Assembly (NCBI GenBank): GCA_963971405.1
Contig: OZ020489.1
Location: 37,047,047-37,111,046 of the forward strand
Direction of reading: 5' to 3'
Source: Psococerastis gibbosa
Taxonomy: Eukaryota > Arthropoda > Insecta > Psocodea > Psocidae
Length of the DNA stretch: 64,000 nucleotides
The notes beneath the pieces were generated by a model. It was not told the origin of the DNA. It ran no database searches and saw only the letters and a list, made by a program, of their open reading frames with translations. Shown here one piece after another: positions 1-10,400 of this stretch (within the stretch, counting starts at the first letter, position 1; every line of letters starts with the position of its first letter). The position numbers and the translations under genes were made by a program.

Positions 1-95
1 TTTTGTAATAGGGCAGGCTTGTTATTTATTTTCGTTCTTGTAGTTTTTTCATAGTATCTATTTTACGTGAAAAATTAGCCTCCAGGGTTTTTTTT
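1..95. repeat. Family B (TTAA MITE) remnant
   Basis: Degenerate piece of the family B element: the order 'TTGTAGTTTTTTCA', 'ATTTTACGTGAAAA', 'TTAGCC' matches the interior of the better copies near 21.1 and 25.1 kb. The element runs off the left edge of the window and its right half is not recognisable. Confidence 0.5.
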
Positions 96-679
96 AAAAA
101 TTGAAAATGCCCTACTACAGTAGTGCATGGGGAGTATCATACCCGACTGGTTTCTACCTGAGAAAAAAAAGCCTACCTAATGAATTGCATAAGACTGCAG
201 TTTCTGTCAGACTCGGATTTCAACGGCCAAGAACAGCTACAAATGAAAGGACCCAAGTACGACCTTTCTATATGAAAGCTTGAGGCTATACCATGACGAC
301 TGTCTGGAAAAGGAAAATGGAAAAGTCTTCTAACGCGAAGCAGAATGTAATATCTCTTATCATTACACAACCTAAATTACAAACTTAAATAAGTTGCTAT
401 ATCAAACAGCAACAGATACGATATAACTTTCCTCAATCCACAAGTTAGATGAAAAGTCTAGGAAATCAAATCCAGCAAGGGACAAAGAAAGAAAATTGCT
501 AGCAAGTGGAACGGCGAAGACGGGAAAACGATTTATCGGTCCCAAGACAACACTAAATAGCTTTGGAACAAAGAGAATCTACCAAAGTATATGTAGTTGA
601 TGTTGCTGAGATATTGCTGAAAGGGTAATTTTGATTAGGTAATTTAATTAAGAAACAACACACATTATCCGTTTTTTCT
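96..679. other. Unassigned spacer
   Basis: No coding, RNA or repeat signal that I can support. Open frames here are short, on both strands, and lack any recognisable motif. Confidence 0.5.
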
Positions 680-817
680 TTCCAATTATATTTATGTGTA
701 GTATAAGGAAAGCTTTTTGATGGTCAAAGATTCAAGTTCAAGATTTCATTGGATTTACCCGTTTTGAGGTACCAATAACCCAAAAAGTGGTTTTTACGAA
801 ATGTCTGTCTGTCTTAG
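680..817 (-). repeat. Family C repeat, terminal fragment
   Basis: Matches the last ~140 bp of family C read in reverse: the terminal CCAATTxxA stretch, GTAGTATAAGGAAAGCTTT, the 'TTTACCCGTTTTGAGGT' segment and GGTTTTTACGAAATGTCTGT. The rest of the element is missing, so it is truncated at the (GACA)n tract. Confidence 0.75.
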
Positions 818-1227
818 GTGATCGCTTAACTAAACCAATCATGTCTTGGCGGCACAAACACCGACTGCAAAAAATCTTTGAGATGAATAAATGTTTTTTG
901 GGCTTTCGTAATTAATTAATAAATCCACGAACGAAGCATTTTCTCTAAAAGCGCAGGTCAGAAACCCGAAAATCCTTAATGACAGCAAAATGGACAGCAC
1001 AAAAAAAGAAAAGTGAGATTACTTAAGAAGTCCTCTGAAATGTTTTAAGTAGCGCACCATTGTTGTTGTCATTATGGTTTCCGATTACGCCCTTTTTCCC
1101 AAGCCTTGTCAATGAACTCATCTTAATGGCTCGTTTATAAACTTTCTTCATCTCGAAAACATTTTTTTCGTAGCCTATAAGTAGTGTAAGCAAAGTCGGT
1201 CAGTCGGTTATGGGATCGGACAGCTTT
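818..1227. other. Unassigned spacer
   Basis: Nothing recognised; AT-rich sequence with no supported open frame. Confidence 0.4.
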
Positions 1228-1479
1228 CACCGGCGTAGCCAGATTTTGCTCTGGGGGGGGGGGGGTGTCCAGTTTTCATGCAACGAAAATATACCTGTAC
1301 AACAGTTTACTTCCTTACAAGTTACATGTACGACACGAATTGCCCATATAAATCTAATTTAATGTTACCTTGTCCCAGGAGTTTCTAAAATATGACTTAA
1401 TCCGTTTCAACGATGAAAATGTTCTGAAAAGTTTGTTAAATTTGGGAGGGGGGTCCAGACCCAGCGGGCTACGCCACTG
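1228..1479. mobile_element. Family I, hAT-type MITE (old copy)
   Basis: Left end CACCGGCGTAGCCAG and right end GGGCTACGCCACTG are inverted copies of each other. A 14-base G-run follows the left end and a shorter one precedes the right end, as in the copy at 62.6 kb. The expected 8-bp target duplication is not convincing here, so the copy is probably old. Confidence 0.55.
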
Positions 1480-1647
1480 ACTATTACCCGAAATGGTGAA
1501 TCAAGAAAAGCTGGACAGAGCAGGACTTTATCCCACGATCGTATTGAGCTAAACCGACGTTTTTTATTTCATAGATCGAAAACAGCCGGGTTCGGGGGGT
1601 CCCTACTGCCCCCTTTGGTTTAGGGCCTTTCCTAAAACGTTTCGTAA
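1480..1647. other. Unassigned spacer
   Basis: Short spacer between two MITEs; nothing recognised. Confidence 0.3.
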
Positions 1648-2041
1648 GTCGGGGTTTCCACCGACCTCTCATTGCAGAAAGCAAAGACATTGACGTGGTA
1701 GCAGACATTCAAGACTTAGGCGGGTATTCCACCGACCTCTCATTGCAGAATGCAAATGACATTGTTGGAAATTTGAATTTTTCTATTTAAAGAAATCTAT
1801 TAAAATGTTTGTACTTAACATATCCCATGACGCCATTTTTTAATTTTAGTTTGTTTCTTTGTGTTTTACTGTATGATCATTCATCAATTTTAACTATGGT
1901 ATAGGGTAAAACAAACATTTCCGTTAATGTCATTTGCATTCTGCAATGCGAGGTCGGTGGAATACCCACCTAAGTCTTGAATGTCTGCTACCACGTCAAT
2001 GTCTTATCATTCTGCAAGGAGAGGTCGGTGGAAACCCCGCC
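1648..2041. mobile_element. Family A palindromic MITE, terminal cassette type 3
   Basis: Long inverted arms around a core containing the GACGCCATTTTTTAATTTTAG segment shared by all copies. The motif TTTCCACCGACC occurs twice per arm, terminally and ~75 bp inside. In this copy the outer cassette reads CTCTCATTGCAGAA, a near repeat of the inner one, unlike the other copies. Flanks are GTAA and GTA, so the duplication is imperfect. No open frame of interest; non-autonomous. Confidence 0.8.
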
Positions 2042-2074
2042 GTAGTAAATCTTTCTGAAGGTAAACATTACTTA

Positions 2075-2454
2075 GGCGCCCATTCCACCAACCGGCTAGG
2101 GCTATTTACAAAAACGGTGATGTGGTAGCAGACATTCAAGACTTAGGTGGCGTTCCCACCGACCTCGCATTGCAGAATGCAAATGACATTGACGGAAATT
2201 AGAATTTTCCTTTTTATAGAAATCTATTAAAATGTTTGTACTTAACATATACCATGACGCCATTTTTTAATTTTAGTTTGTTTGTGATTTTACTGTATGA
2301 TCATTGATCAATTTTAACTATGGCATAGAGGAAAATAAACATTTCCGTCAATTCTGCAATGCGAGGTCGGTGGAAACCCCGCCTAAGTCTTGAATGTTTG
2401 CTACCACGTCACTGTTTTTGTAAATAGCCCTAGCCGATCGGTGGAATGGGTGCC
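2075..2454. mobile_element. Family A palindromic MITE, terminal cassette type 1
   Basis: Ends GGCGCCCATTCCACCAACC and its complement ...GGTGGAATGGGTGCC, flanked by TTA on both sides (3-bp duplication). The arm runs GGCTAGGGCTATTTACAAA, then GTAGCAGACATTCAAGACTT, then the inner CCACCGACCTCGCATTGCAG module. It lies 33 bp from the preceding copy. No transposase; probably mobilised in trans. Confidence 0.9.
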
Positions 2455-2689
2455 TTAGAAGTAAACTGCGATCGATCCTTTGGAAGTATGTGCTCGATTT
2501 GGAGATTGGTGTTGCAGTGGCCACATACAGAAGATAATTGATAATAGAAGAGCTGCATCGCCGCACATCAGATGGCCATGGGTCAGCCTTGTATGACCTG
2601 TTCGTAGTGCGTTCAACCTCTTATTGTCGTGACGGGTTGGTGGTCTATGTTATTATCGTTAGTTAAGTCAACTAAGTCAACAATGTGAA

Positions 2690-2840
2690 TGATAAGCATG
2701 TCTCAGCTTGCCCATTTGCACTTGCAGTCGGTGTGGGTTGACATCGAAGAGTCAACCAGTTTTCCAACGGCTGGAATTTCATTTCGAAACATCACCAATG
2801 GTAACCGATAATCGATGGGGTCGTTGGCAGGGGAAGGTGC
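2690..2840 (+). repeat. Family G dispersed repeat
   Basis: Shares GTGTGGGTTGACATCGAAGA, the following 'ACCAGTTTxCCAA' and 'ATGGGGTCGTTGGCA' with copies near 17.8, 33.0, 56.3 and 62.9 kb. No inverted ends, tRNA-like boxes or coding signal seen; class unknown. Confidence 0.65.
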
Positions 2841-3153
2841 AATGTAAGAAGCCCTTCAATAATATTAACTAGTAGTGCATAGCCGTAAAAATGTCGTAAT
2901 ACATTACGCCAAAAGATAAGTTGAAGTAGAGTACCATAAACAGTGAACAAGTAATTGAATCTTGGTGCAGTCAATTTAATTTGACGCATTGCCCCAAGAA
3001 ACAATATTGGCGTTGTATCGTAATGCACACCGAAATAAATGACACCATATAAATCACATTTTATGGCCATTTCGTATGTGACTACGCTCTAGCACCTCTA
3101 CCCGTCGACTGCAGTTTTAAATGACTATCTGAAGCAATTCTTTAAGTTAACAG
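2841..3153. other. Unassigned spacer
   Basis: Nothing recognised. An open frame of about 92 codons on the - strand (2792-3070) has no recognisable motif and overlaps family G. Confidence 0.4.
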
Positions 3154-3321
3154 CATGGGCGCCCACAACCGGGAGCAGTGCCCCCCCCCCTCCCCACTGT
3201 CCTTCTTACTTTATCAACTGTATTCGTTTTCCAAAAACTAAAAGTTTAGATGTAGGTATGTATGCGAGACAACTTCAGGTCCCCCCCCCTTAAACATTTA
3301 ATTTTGAAATGGGCACCCATG
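3154..3321. mobile_element. Family I, hAT-type MITE
   Basis: Terminal inverted repeats CATGGGCGCCCA / TGGGCACCCATG flanked by GTTAACAG and GTTAAGAG, an 8-bp duplication with one mismatch. C-runs near both ends. The 8-bp duplication and CA...TG ends fit the hAT superfamily; too small to code. Confidence 0.8.
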
Positions 3322-3384
3322 GTTAAGAGGACAGAATATATGCAACGTAAAAAACTGACAGTCCAAAGTTCGTAGTTTTCAGTG

Positions 3385-3570
3385 ACTTTTTATTTTTTAT
3401 TTGATTAAAAAATCAAGTTATTAAAGATTTTGTTCTTTGTAGACAAATAGCCTACCTACTTCATGCATTATATAGGCTCTTTTATTATTTTCATTTTTTT
3501 ACCCTTCATAAAAGCTATTTGGGGCTAAAAATCAACGTAAAATAGAATTCTTGGAAAAACTGCCAAAAAT
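3385..3570. repeat. Family B (TTAA MITE) remnant
   Basis: Carries the family B landmarks CAAGTTATTAAAGATTT, CTACTTCATGCATTATATAG and a decayed 'TTCATAAAAGC...GGGGCTAAAA', but lacks both TACGTAGAAAATTGG termini. Confidence 0.6.
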
Positions 3571-4395
3571 TAGAAACCCCCTAGTGTACCATACAAAAAT
3601 TCCATCCTTGGCTACATCATCAATATATTTCAGGAGAAATTCGAATTTGTATTTTAAAAAAAGTGCAGTGGGGTGCCGGCTACAGAGAGGTCCACGTTAA
3701 GATTTGCCAGCGCCATAACTGAAAGAAACGAGATTCAACGACGTCAACAAAACATTAACTAAAAGAGAGAAAAAATCTTCAAACAGTATAATAAATAAGC
3801 TAATTATGTTCAGATCATAAAGCCATAACGACCAAGCATTACATTGCGGTGTCATAGGAAACTTTCAGTGTCTTTTATTACCTCATTGATTCAGATGAGG
3901 AAATGAATGCGATAAAGATTTTGAGGAGAAAAACGTATAGTTTTCCAGACGCAATCAAAACAGAGGTCATCTACCCCCAATTCATCAATGACTTGGCAAC
4001 GAGTCGCTTTGTAAAATTTCCCAGTATTCTCAAATAACTTTATTCCATTTCTATGACGTCCCTTCATTGTGGCAGTGTCTCAGCAATGTAATTCATCACT
4101 AAAACAATTCTAATTCTAAACTTATAGAGGTTCCCTGACTTCTACAATGTTAGAGATAGAGTTGTATACAGTAGAATTGGGACATTCTCTTCCCTACAAT
4201 TTTTTTTCCTGATTACTCGTGACATTTGCTAGTCATTGTAAAGACGTAGCAAGTGGCCCCAGGATTCAAAAAATATTTTTGGCGGATAAAATATTTCATC
4301 TCACCTATATAGAACTGTAGTTAGAGAGAAAGAAGCTCGGCCAGTACGACTTACGGCAGCACCTTTACGATCTGCCAGACACCATAGTTCTGTTC
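3571..4395. other. Unassigned spacer
   Basis: No supported gene or repeat. Around 4330-4400 some sequence may be the upstream part of the LINE 3' remnant that follows. Confidence 0.35.
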
Positions 4396-4520
4396 AGTTC
4401 AGAGGACATTTGCCGCGTCGCCTGCAACCAGTCATTGTAAAGACGTACAAAACCAAGATGACTGGAGGAGTGTTATGGTGCAGGCCAAAGTCAAAAAGAA
4501 AAAGAAGAAAAAAGGAAGAC
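4396..4520 (+). repeat. LINE 3'-end remnant with AAG-rich tail
   Basis: 'AAAACCAAGATGACTGGAGG', 'AGTGTTATGGTGCAGGCCAA' and an AAAGAAGAAAA tail match the 3' ends at 10.8 and 34.3-35.6 kb. Only the last ~100 bp are recognisable. Confidence 0.6.
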
Positions 4521-5042
4521 TAATAATTTCCCATAGCACGTAAAAGGTTAACTACGAGTAGTAATAATAAAAATCATAAAATAAAATCCCATAGGTATTT
4601 TAAAAAAACAATAGAATAGATACCATCTAAAAGCAAAAATCTTTAAGATAAAATTTTTGCAGATACATAAAATAGAAATCGCACAAAAAATTCGTCTAAA
4701 GCGAAACATTAGCTCTGGAGAACAATAAATAATAAAGATAAAATTGTTCAATGGTATAAATGATCCATAAGCTAAACGTTTAAATTATATAAGCAATAAA
4801 TAGTATAATTTAGACTGAAATTACACTGTGCGCTCAGACTTGATATAATCAGCAGAATGATAGACGGAGGTGTCTAGCAGAGCAAAGAAGATAACCATCA
4901 GCGGTTTGAATCAACTCTACCAATGAAATGGTCGGTACACATGTTTTAATTTAATTTCTATACCTGGCATCCTTAACCTACCACGCCGTGCACCATAATA
5001 AGATGGGAAGAGGGGGGGGGGGGAAGTCCTATATAAGTCAAA
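4521..5042. other. Unassigned AT-rich spacer with a G-run
   Basis: Nothing recognised except a 13-base G-run near 5011-5023. Confidence 0.35.
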
Positions 5043-5216
5043 TCGACTTCGATGGCCAGGTGGTAACGTGCTTGCACTTGTGCGAGTCTCTACACGCCAT
5101 GCAATCGGAGACGTGTCGTACTCATCACGGGTAATAACCTACAGAGGCGACTGAAAAGGTCAATCTGATACATTCATTAAATTGTTTGTATGCGATTAAT
5201 CTTTAAAAAAAAAAAA
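5043..5216 (+). repeat. SINE-D (tRNA-like promoter, A-tail)
   Basis: Head GATGGCCAGGTGGTAACGTG resembles a tRNA A box. About 45 bp on, GCAATCGGAGACGTG sits where a B box should be. The body ends TGCGATTAATCTTT followed by 12 A. Ten copies are in the window. Derivation from a tRNA is inferred from box spacing, not from a folded cloverleaf. Confidence 0.7.
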
Positions 5217-5281
5217 GTGTTAGCATCAAATATCCAAAAATATCAATCCTAGAGATGTGACAAGTATCTGGACTATTAGAA

Positions 5282-5328
5282 AACAGTTTTTAAGCATTTT
5301 GCTGCATGAAGATGTACGTATTTCTTAG
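5282..5328 (+). repeat. Direct repeat, left copy (partner 6033-6079)
   Basis: 'GCTGCATGAAGATGTACGTA' here and 'GCTGCATGATAATGCACGTA' at ~6051 lie in a ~46-bp imperfect direct repeat that flanks the degraded family A element between them. Confidence 0.6.
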
Positions 5329-5908
5329 GCGGCTATTCCACGGTGGCAAGGCGGTAGCGTGCTTGTACTTGTGCGAGTCTCTACACACCTTGCGGTCGGA
5401 GACGTGTCGTAACTCGACACAAGTACCTATCAGGTGACTTAGTGACGCTACATTCATTCATTAAATTGTTTGTACGCCATTTAACCTTTTATAAGAAAGA
5501 AAAAAAAACTTGGTAATTTTTCTTCAATTTTGATAATGTCATTGACGGAAATATCATTCACATTTTTACACCTCATTCCACTTGTCTTCAATAATTGACC
5601 ATTTTTGTTTTCAATTTTTTCCAATTTTGTAAGTTTGCCCACCGTCTTTCTTTTAATTTTATAATCTACAAGAAATTTAATGATTTAAATGATGAAATAA
5701 TTTGTATGTTCTCAAGAAATTAATTACAATTATTAATCATCTCCAGACGACGCCATTGCTTAATTTTGGTTTATTATTGTTTGCAAAGCGTGATTTTATT
5801 CTATAATCATTGATCAATTTTAACATGCGGAAGTAAAATGGACAATGACATAGGGTAAAAAAAATCTCATCAATTATTGACGGAATATTGACAAGTGGAA
5901 TAGACGGC
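5328..5908. mobile_element. Family A-related MITE, interrupted by a SINE
   Basis: Starts GGCGGCTATTCCAC after TTA and ends AAGTGGAATAGACGGC before TAA. The family A core (ATTGATCAATTTTAACA and GACGCCATTGCTTAATTTTG) lies at 5740-5835. A SINE-D copy is inserted just inside the left end. The outermost bases are imperfectly inverted, so boundaries are approximate. Confidence 0.6.
5339..5508 (+). repeat. SINE-D copy inside a family A MITE
   Basis: GGTGGCAAGGCGGTAGCGTG head, GCGGTCGGAGACGTGTCG (best B-box-like version in the window) and an A-rich tail at about 5499-5507. It splits the terminal motif of the surrounding MITE from its body, so it inserted later. Confidence 0.7.
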
Positions 5909-5919
5909 TAACACAGACT

Positions 5920-6030
5920 TATTTTATTTTATTTATTTATTTATTAAATTAAATTTATTTATTTATTAAATTAAATTTATTTATTTATTAAATTTATTTA
6001 TTTATTTAATTGATTTTATTTAATTTGTAC
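5920..6030. repeat. (TTTA)n / AT-rich simple repeat
   Basis: Runs of TTTATTTATTTATT alternating with AAATTAAA; low complexity. Confidence 0.9.
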
Positions 6031-6032
6031 AA

Positions 6033-6079
6033 AACAGCTTTCTAAGCAGTTTGCTGCATGATAATGCACGTATTTCTAT
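6033..6079 (+). repeat. Direct repeat, right copy (partner 5282-5328)
   Basis: See left copy. The pair spaces about 750 bp apart and brackets the degraded family A element and the TTTA tract. Confidence 0.6.
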
Positions 6080-6080
6080 C

Positions 6081-7437
6081 ACAGGTACGAATATGTGAGC
6101 CAGACTTAACCTAATACGTTTAGAGGCGCGCACGAATCCATTTCAATATTCCATTGCAAACCATTCAGCCATTGCACTACTAGAATGAAAGAAAATCATA
6201 AGAATAAGGAAGAAATAGGAACACTGAATTGGGGTCGATGGGTCGGAATGAGGGACGGTGCGGGGGGGGGGAGAGATTTTAAACAATATCGTCGCTCGAG
6301 AACAATGGGGGAAATTCCTTTTTGTGCCACTAATTAGATGCCAATCCCCCCCCCCTTTGGGTGATTAAGCTCAGCGGGAAACCTATAGCAAATGATGTTG
6401 ACTCGAAATTACTCCAATTCCGATTAATGGGCATTCTAAAACTAATGAAGTGAGCGGCGTGTTGATTTTAATATTAACATTATTCGAGTTTTTAGATTTT
6501 ATCAATGACCACCAAAGCTAGATAAGATGGGTTGAGGGCAAACTACACTAGTCCTATTGTATACAGGCCTGTGGATTTTATCGCAATGACATATCTTGCA
6601 ACAGGGTAGCTAGATGGGGGTAAAGCCCCTCAGCACCTTATATTAACCCCAAATAAGTGCAGCTGCTGATATTTTTTTAGTCACGGACCAATTATTTTTC
6701 CATGGAACTATTATGGTATCAATAATAATCATAATAATTGTGTATTGACCAGAAATTTGGGAAATAAATTTAAGATAAAATAAATAAATTTCCGACTGTA
6801 CATCATTGACGGCGATGAGCGTATATGCCCATAGAGCCCGAAAATATCTAATAAAATATCTACACTAATTGATTAATAGGTAAGCTACAGTATTGGATTC
6901 GCTCGGCCCGTTTCTTTTAAGATTAAAATATATATTGTATTTCATTGAATCACATGATAAACTATTGAACGTGATTACAATAGTATCTATAAGCCTCTAC
7001 AGTTTACTCTTTGCCCTCACAAGCGGCCATATCAAGTAATGTAATTAAATAAATAACAGTCCTCATCAGTTGTGGATTTATTGTGCGCCATGACGAAATG
7101 CCGACCAAGAGACAAATTACATACGAATTTTCGGCAACGGTAAGTAAAAGATTTGCATAATAAATACTGATAAAAATAAATTTTTCACTGTGGAAATGAA
7201 GTTGAAAATACAACCGAAATACGCTGTTACAGCCAAATAATAAATATTAATATAATACAATAAATTTTATTCTATGGTTATAGCTTTCAGAACAAAGCCC
7301 ATTCAATATTCATCAATTTTGATGAAATAAAAAATAAACCTGCTGTCTAGTAGTCTAATACATAATTCTTTCCTATAAATATAATTAAGACAAGCTTTAA
7401 CACGTGTTATATTGTCAATGGTAAGCATATTTTAGCT
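6081..7437. other. Unassigned AT-rich spacer
   Basis: A G-run (6261-6270) and a C-run (6348-6355) lie 80 bp apart and might be an old family I copy, but I see no convincing termini. A 25-bp family G fragment (GTCAATGGTAAGC) is near 7413. Nothing else recognised. Confidence 0.35.
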
Positions 7438-7530
7438 CAGGGGTTCCCAACCGGTGGTCCACAGATGTCAGATATACAATTCGACCACTCCCCGATTTAT
7501 TTATAACAATTTCTTTGTAATGTTTTTCTA
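7438..7530. repeat. hAT-like terminal fragment
   Basis: 'CAGGGGTTCCCAACCGGTGG' followed by TCCAC is the typical left end of non-autonomous hAT elements in many animal genomes. I find no matching right end nearby; GTGGTCCACGGA recurs at 8250 and 8284 in a related context. Confidence 0.45.
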
Positions 7531-7612
7531 ATAATGATAAGGGCCACGATGCAACTCCCTTTTACAGGGTTCACTTAGTTTGGCCCTTCTGGTATTTAGT
7601 GATTGCATTATG

Positions 7613-7965
7613 TGTTCAACGGCCTTACCATGTTGATTCAGAATTCAGATTCAGCAGAACATGTTTCAAACTGCGGCTAACTTGGTAGTGTGCACAGCGT
7701 TGGCAGGGGAACATGGTGGGACATGATTACGCGCTGAGACTATACCAGTCAGTTAACGTGCGTGTCGAGTCCTGGTCACCTCCGATTTAATCATGTGACT
7801 TTACCATGTTTCCCAAGTGGCTCGGAATCCACTATAATCAGGAGGTCCACCCTGTCAGTCAACTCCCCTTTCCCCCCGAGGTGAAGAAGTCTGCCCATAG
7901 GGTGCCTCAAGTTAACAAACATACTCACTCCCCCCGCCAGGCTGACAGGGTTGCTTAAAGCAGAA
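7613..7965 (+). repeat. SINE-F (tRNA-like)
   Basis: 'AACTTGGTAGTGTGCACAGC' (A-box-like) and GTGTCGAGTCCTGGTCACC (B-box-like), then AAGTGGCTCGGAATCCACTA and a C-rich segment ending GCCAGGCTGACAGGG. Longer than the copies at 26.3 and 36.9 kb, and matching the reverse-strand copies at 27.2 and 62.3 kb. Confidence 0.65.
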
Positions 7966-8320
7966 ATGCTGAAACAACAACAAAAACCATAGCATGTCTT
8001 TAATTAATAAATACTCAAACTCACACAAGTATATCAGGTGGTCCATGAGCCAATGCAAGAAATAAGAAAATAATACAGCTGAGTTATTGGAAATTTGAAA
8101 AAAAATACAGCAAGTCTTGGCACTATAAAATCCCCTCGATACCAGTCCTAAACATTTAATCAAATATTAGCACGTAATTATAGGCACAAACTACTTGAAC
8201 TTGGTCCTTGGTCCTAGTACTTAGCCATTGACCATTTTCCTGTCACAGCTATGGTGGTCCACGGAAAATCATAAAATATTTCAGTGGTCCACGGACCCAC
8301 TTAACTCACAATTTTTACAG

Positions 8321-8503
8321 GTGGAAGATAACTATTTAAATGCTAGAATCGCACAACTGATGCCGCCACTCAGACTACCCGCCTTAACTTCTAAAAAATC
8401 ATCTGGAAGTGGGAAGAAGGCAAAAGACAAGAGGAGACTCATATTTAATGCATTGCTGAGTCATGAAAATCTCTATGTTGCAACTCTGCAGCGGTTATTG
8501 CAG
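8321..8503 (+). CDS. RhoGEF exon 1 of 3 seen (start of DH domain)
   Basis: Sixty-one codons, phase 0 at both ends. The acceptor is a T-rich tract ending TTTTTACAG; the donor is CAG|GTAACT. The translation starts VEDNYLNARIAQLMPPLRLP, passes a Lys/Ser-rich linker (KKSSGSGKKAKDKRR), then enters helix 1 of a Dbl-homology domain: LIFNALLSHENLYVATLQRL, the usual 'hxELhxTExxYhxxLxxL' pattern. It joins in frame to 9488. DH domains catalyse GDP/GTP exchange on Rho GTPases at the membrane/cytoskeleton. Best resemblance from memory is ARHGEF10/ARHGEF17. Earlier exons are not identified; with a codon-phase start this is an internal exon. Confidence 0.85.
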
Positions 8504-9487
8504 GTAACTAGGTATTTTCATTCTATAGCATAATAAATTTTTATTTTACAAAAGGCTATCGTACACATTCTGTTATCAATGCAATGCCTTCATGTGTTGA
8601 ATGTTAATTGCAAATTACAAAATTTAAGACGAAATTAACTTAAGTATGTGAGTAGTAACTGTAACTGTTACATGTTGTAATGCATAATTTGTCAGATCTG
8701 AATAGATGTGTGGGTCAATACGCCACCTCGGGTCTCTGCCTCCGGCCAGAAATTGATAGCTGTAGGCGATCTGGCCCCCTCCAAAAAATGTTTAGTGTAT
8801 TATAAACGCTACTGCAGGTATAACCGTAAATCGATAGCCAAATTTTTAATTTCGGCTGCCAGTAGTGATAGATAATTCTTGATATATGTATAGTATTTTA
8901 GGTGCCTAGGTGGCACAAGACGACATCAAAGACAATGCCAAAAGTTTTCTCTATGAAAAAAAAAATATCATTAATGAAATATGAGAAAATGCTTCAAAAT
9001 CATTTCTACCATACTCATTAAATTATTTTTTGTTTAACCTTTAAATGAGAAATGAAATTACCAATATTTGCTCCTGTTTACTTTCTTTTAATTTTTTATA
9101 TTTTTTTTATTAAAAAGGTTAATCGCATGCAAATAATTCAATGAATGTATCCGATTGACCTCTTAAGTCGCTTCTTTAGATTATTACCCGTGTTCAGTAA
9201 CGACGACACGTCTCCGATCGCATGGCGTGTAAAGACTCGCACAAGTGCAGGCACATTACCACCAGGCCATTGAAGTCAATAACTTACTTACTTTTACTTC
9301 TACTGCACCTTAAATTCATGGAGGGTCAGCTGCACGACAGCAGCATTTCCACACAGTCCTGTCCTCTCCTCGTTTGAAAGCCTCATACTTCTCATTTCTC
9401 CGGCGATCTTTCTTCTCAGTGTAATATTCTACTGTTACCAACTGTTAACTGTTTTGATCATGAAACTAACCTTTTTTTTCTTCAAAG
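8504..9487 (+). other. RhoGEF intron 1
   Basis: Bounded by GTAACT and TTTTTTTTCTTCAAAG. Holds one SINE-D copy on the - strand (9110-9280); the rest is unassigned AT-rich sequence. Confidence 0.8.
9110..9280 (-). repeat. SINE-D copy in RhoGEF intron
   Basis: Reverse orientation: GGTTAATCGCATGCAAATAA tail, ACGACACGTCTCCGATCGCA, then CATTACCACCAGGCCATTGA head. Confidence 0.8.
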
Positions 9488-9775
9488 GATTACAAGAGAC
9501 CACTGCTAGACATCAAACCTTCAATTTTGACCATGCAAGAAATCGAGCAGGTATTCTATATGATACCCGAGATCCTTCAGGTACACAAGCTCTTCAGGGT
9601 CGTCCTTGAGGTGTCCGTAAGCACTTGGGACGAACAAGAACAAGTTGGAGATGCCATCAGTAGCACTATTTCCAACCCTCTTGCTGAAACTGCTTACACT
9701 GGCTTTATCAGCAATTACCCATTTGCTCTAAAAATTGCTAAGACGGATAAAACTTTTTTGGAATTCACTTCACAG
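9488..9775 (+). CDS. RhoGEF exon 2 of 3 seen (central DH domain)
   Basis: Ninety-six codons, phase 0 at both ends; acceptor TTCTTCAAAG, donor CACAG|GTACG. The translation opens DYKRPLLDIKPSILTMQEIE, then QVFYMIPEILQVHKLF, the 'IFxxIPEILxxHxxF' signature of the second conserved DH block, then VSVSTWDEQEQVGDAI and NPLAETAYTGFISNYPFALK, ending FLEFTSQ. This order and spacing fit ARHGEF10-type DH domains. The three exons fuse without a gap or shift. The + strand intron immediately downstream carries a family H insertion. A decayed copy of the 3' third of this exon is on the - strand at 56.48-56.62 kb. Confidence 0.9.
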
Positions 9776-9827
9776 GTACGTTAGTACAAACAGTAGGTAT
9801 TAATAAACAAAAGGTACATCTGACTCA

Positions 9828-10400
9828 TGAAGAACCAGTAGAATCCGGGCAGATGGGCCGTGGTCGAAATGAAAGCTAACTTCCAAACGTTTCGTCAACA
9901 TCTGCGGTCGACATCTTCAGTGGAACTGCGTAGACATCTAAGATTGTATCTCGGAGGCTCAGCAGCGACTGTGGGGGCAGGGGCTCTGAAATTTATACTA
10001 AGCTGCGGGGTGGTGGGGGTGGAGGCGGAGTCTTCCTCGCTCCTGATTGGCTCCTATTGAAAGAATGGAAAGAAGAAGGATTAAAGGTCAATAGAATTTG
10101 GTATCCAGCCTTAAAGAAGACTTCAGCAAAGAAACTGGCGTCATCATCCGGAAATCAGGTTGAGGTAGTAGGGAGCCAATCAGGACTCCGCCTCCACCCC
10201 CCACCACCCCGCAGCTTAGTATAAATTTCAGAGCACAAGCCCCTGCCCCCACAGTCGCTGCTGAGTCTCCGAGATACAATCTTAGAAGTCTACGCAGTTC
10301 CACGGAAGATGTCGACCGCAGATGTTGACGAAACGTTTGGAAGTTTGCCACGGCCCATCAGCCCGGTTTCTACTGGTTCTTCATACGACTCCTTTGCTGT
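9828..10400. mobile_element. Family H fold-back element (Penelope-like candidate)
   Basis: Flanked by an exact 13-bp duplication, TACATCTGACTCA (9815-9827 and 10401-10413). Two inverted arms of about 240 bp carry CGCAGATGTTGACGAAACGT on one strand and its complement on the other. The ~100-bp loop encodes EGLKVNRIWYPALKK (10075-10119). Duplications of 10-15 bp and repeats in inverted order are known for Penelope-like elements, and the GACGAAACGT motif is reminiscent of their terminal repeats. Class assignment is an inference; no reverse transcriptase is present. Confidence 0.75.
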
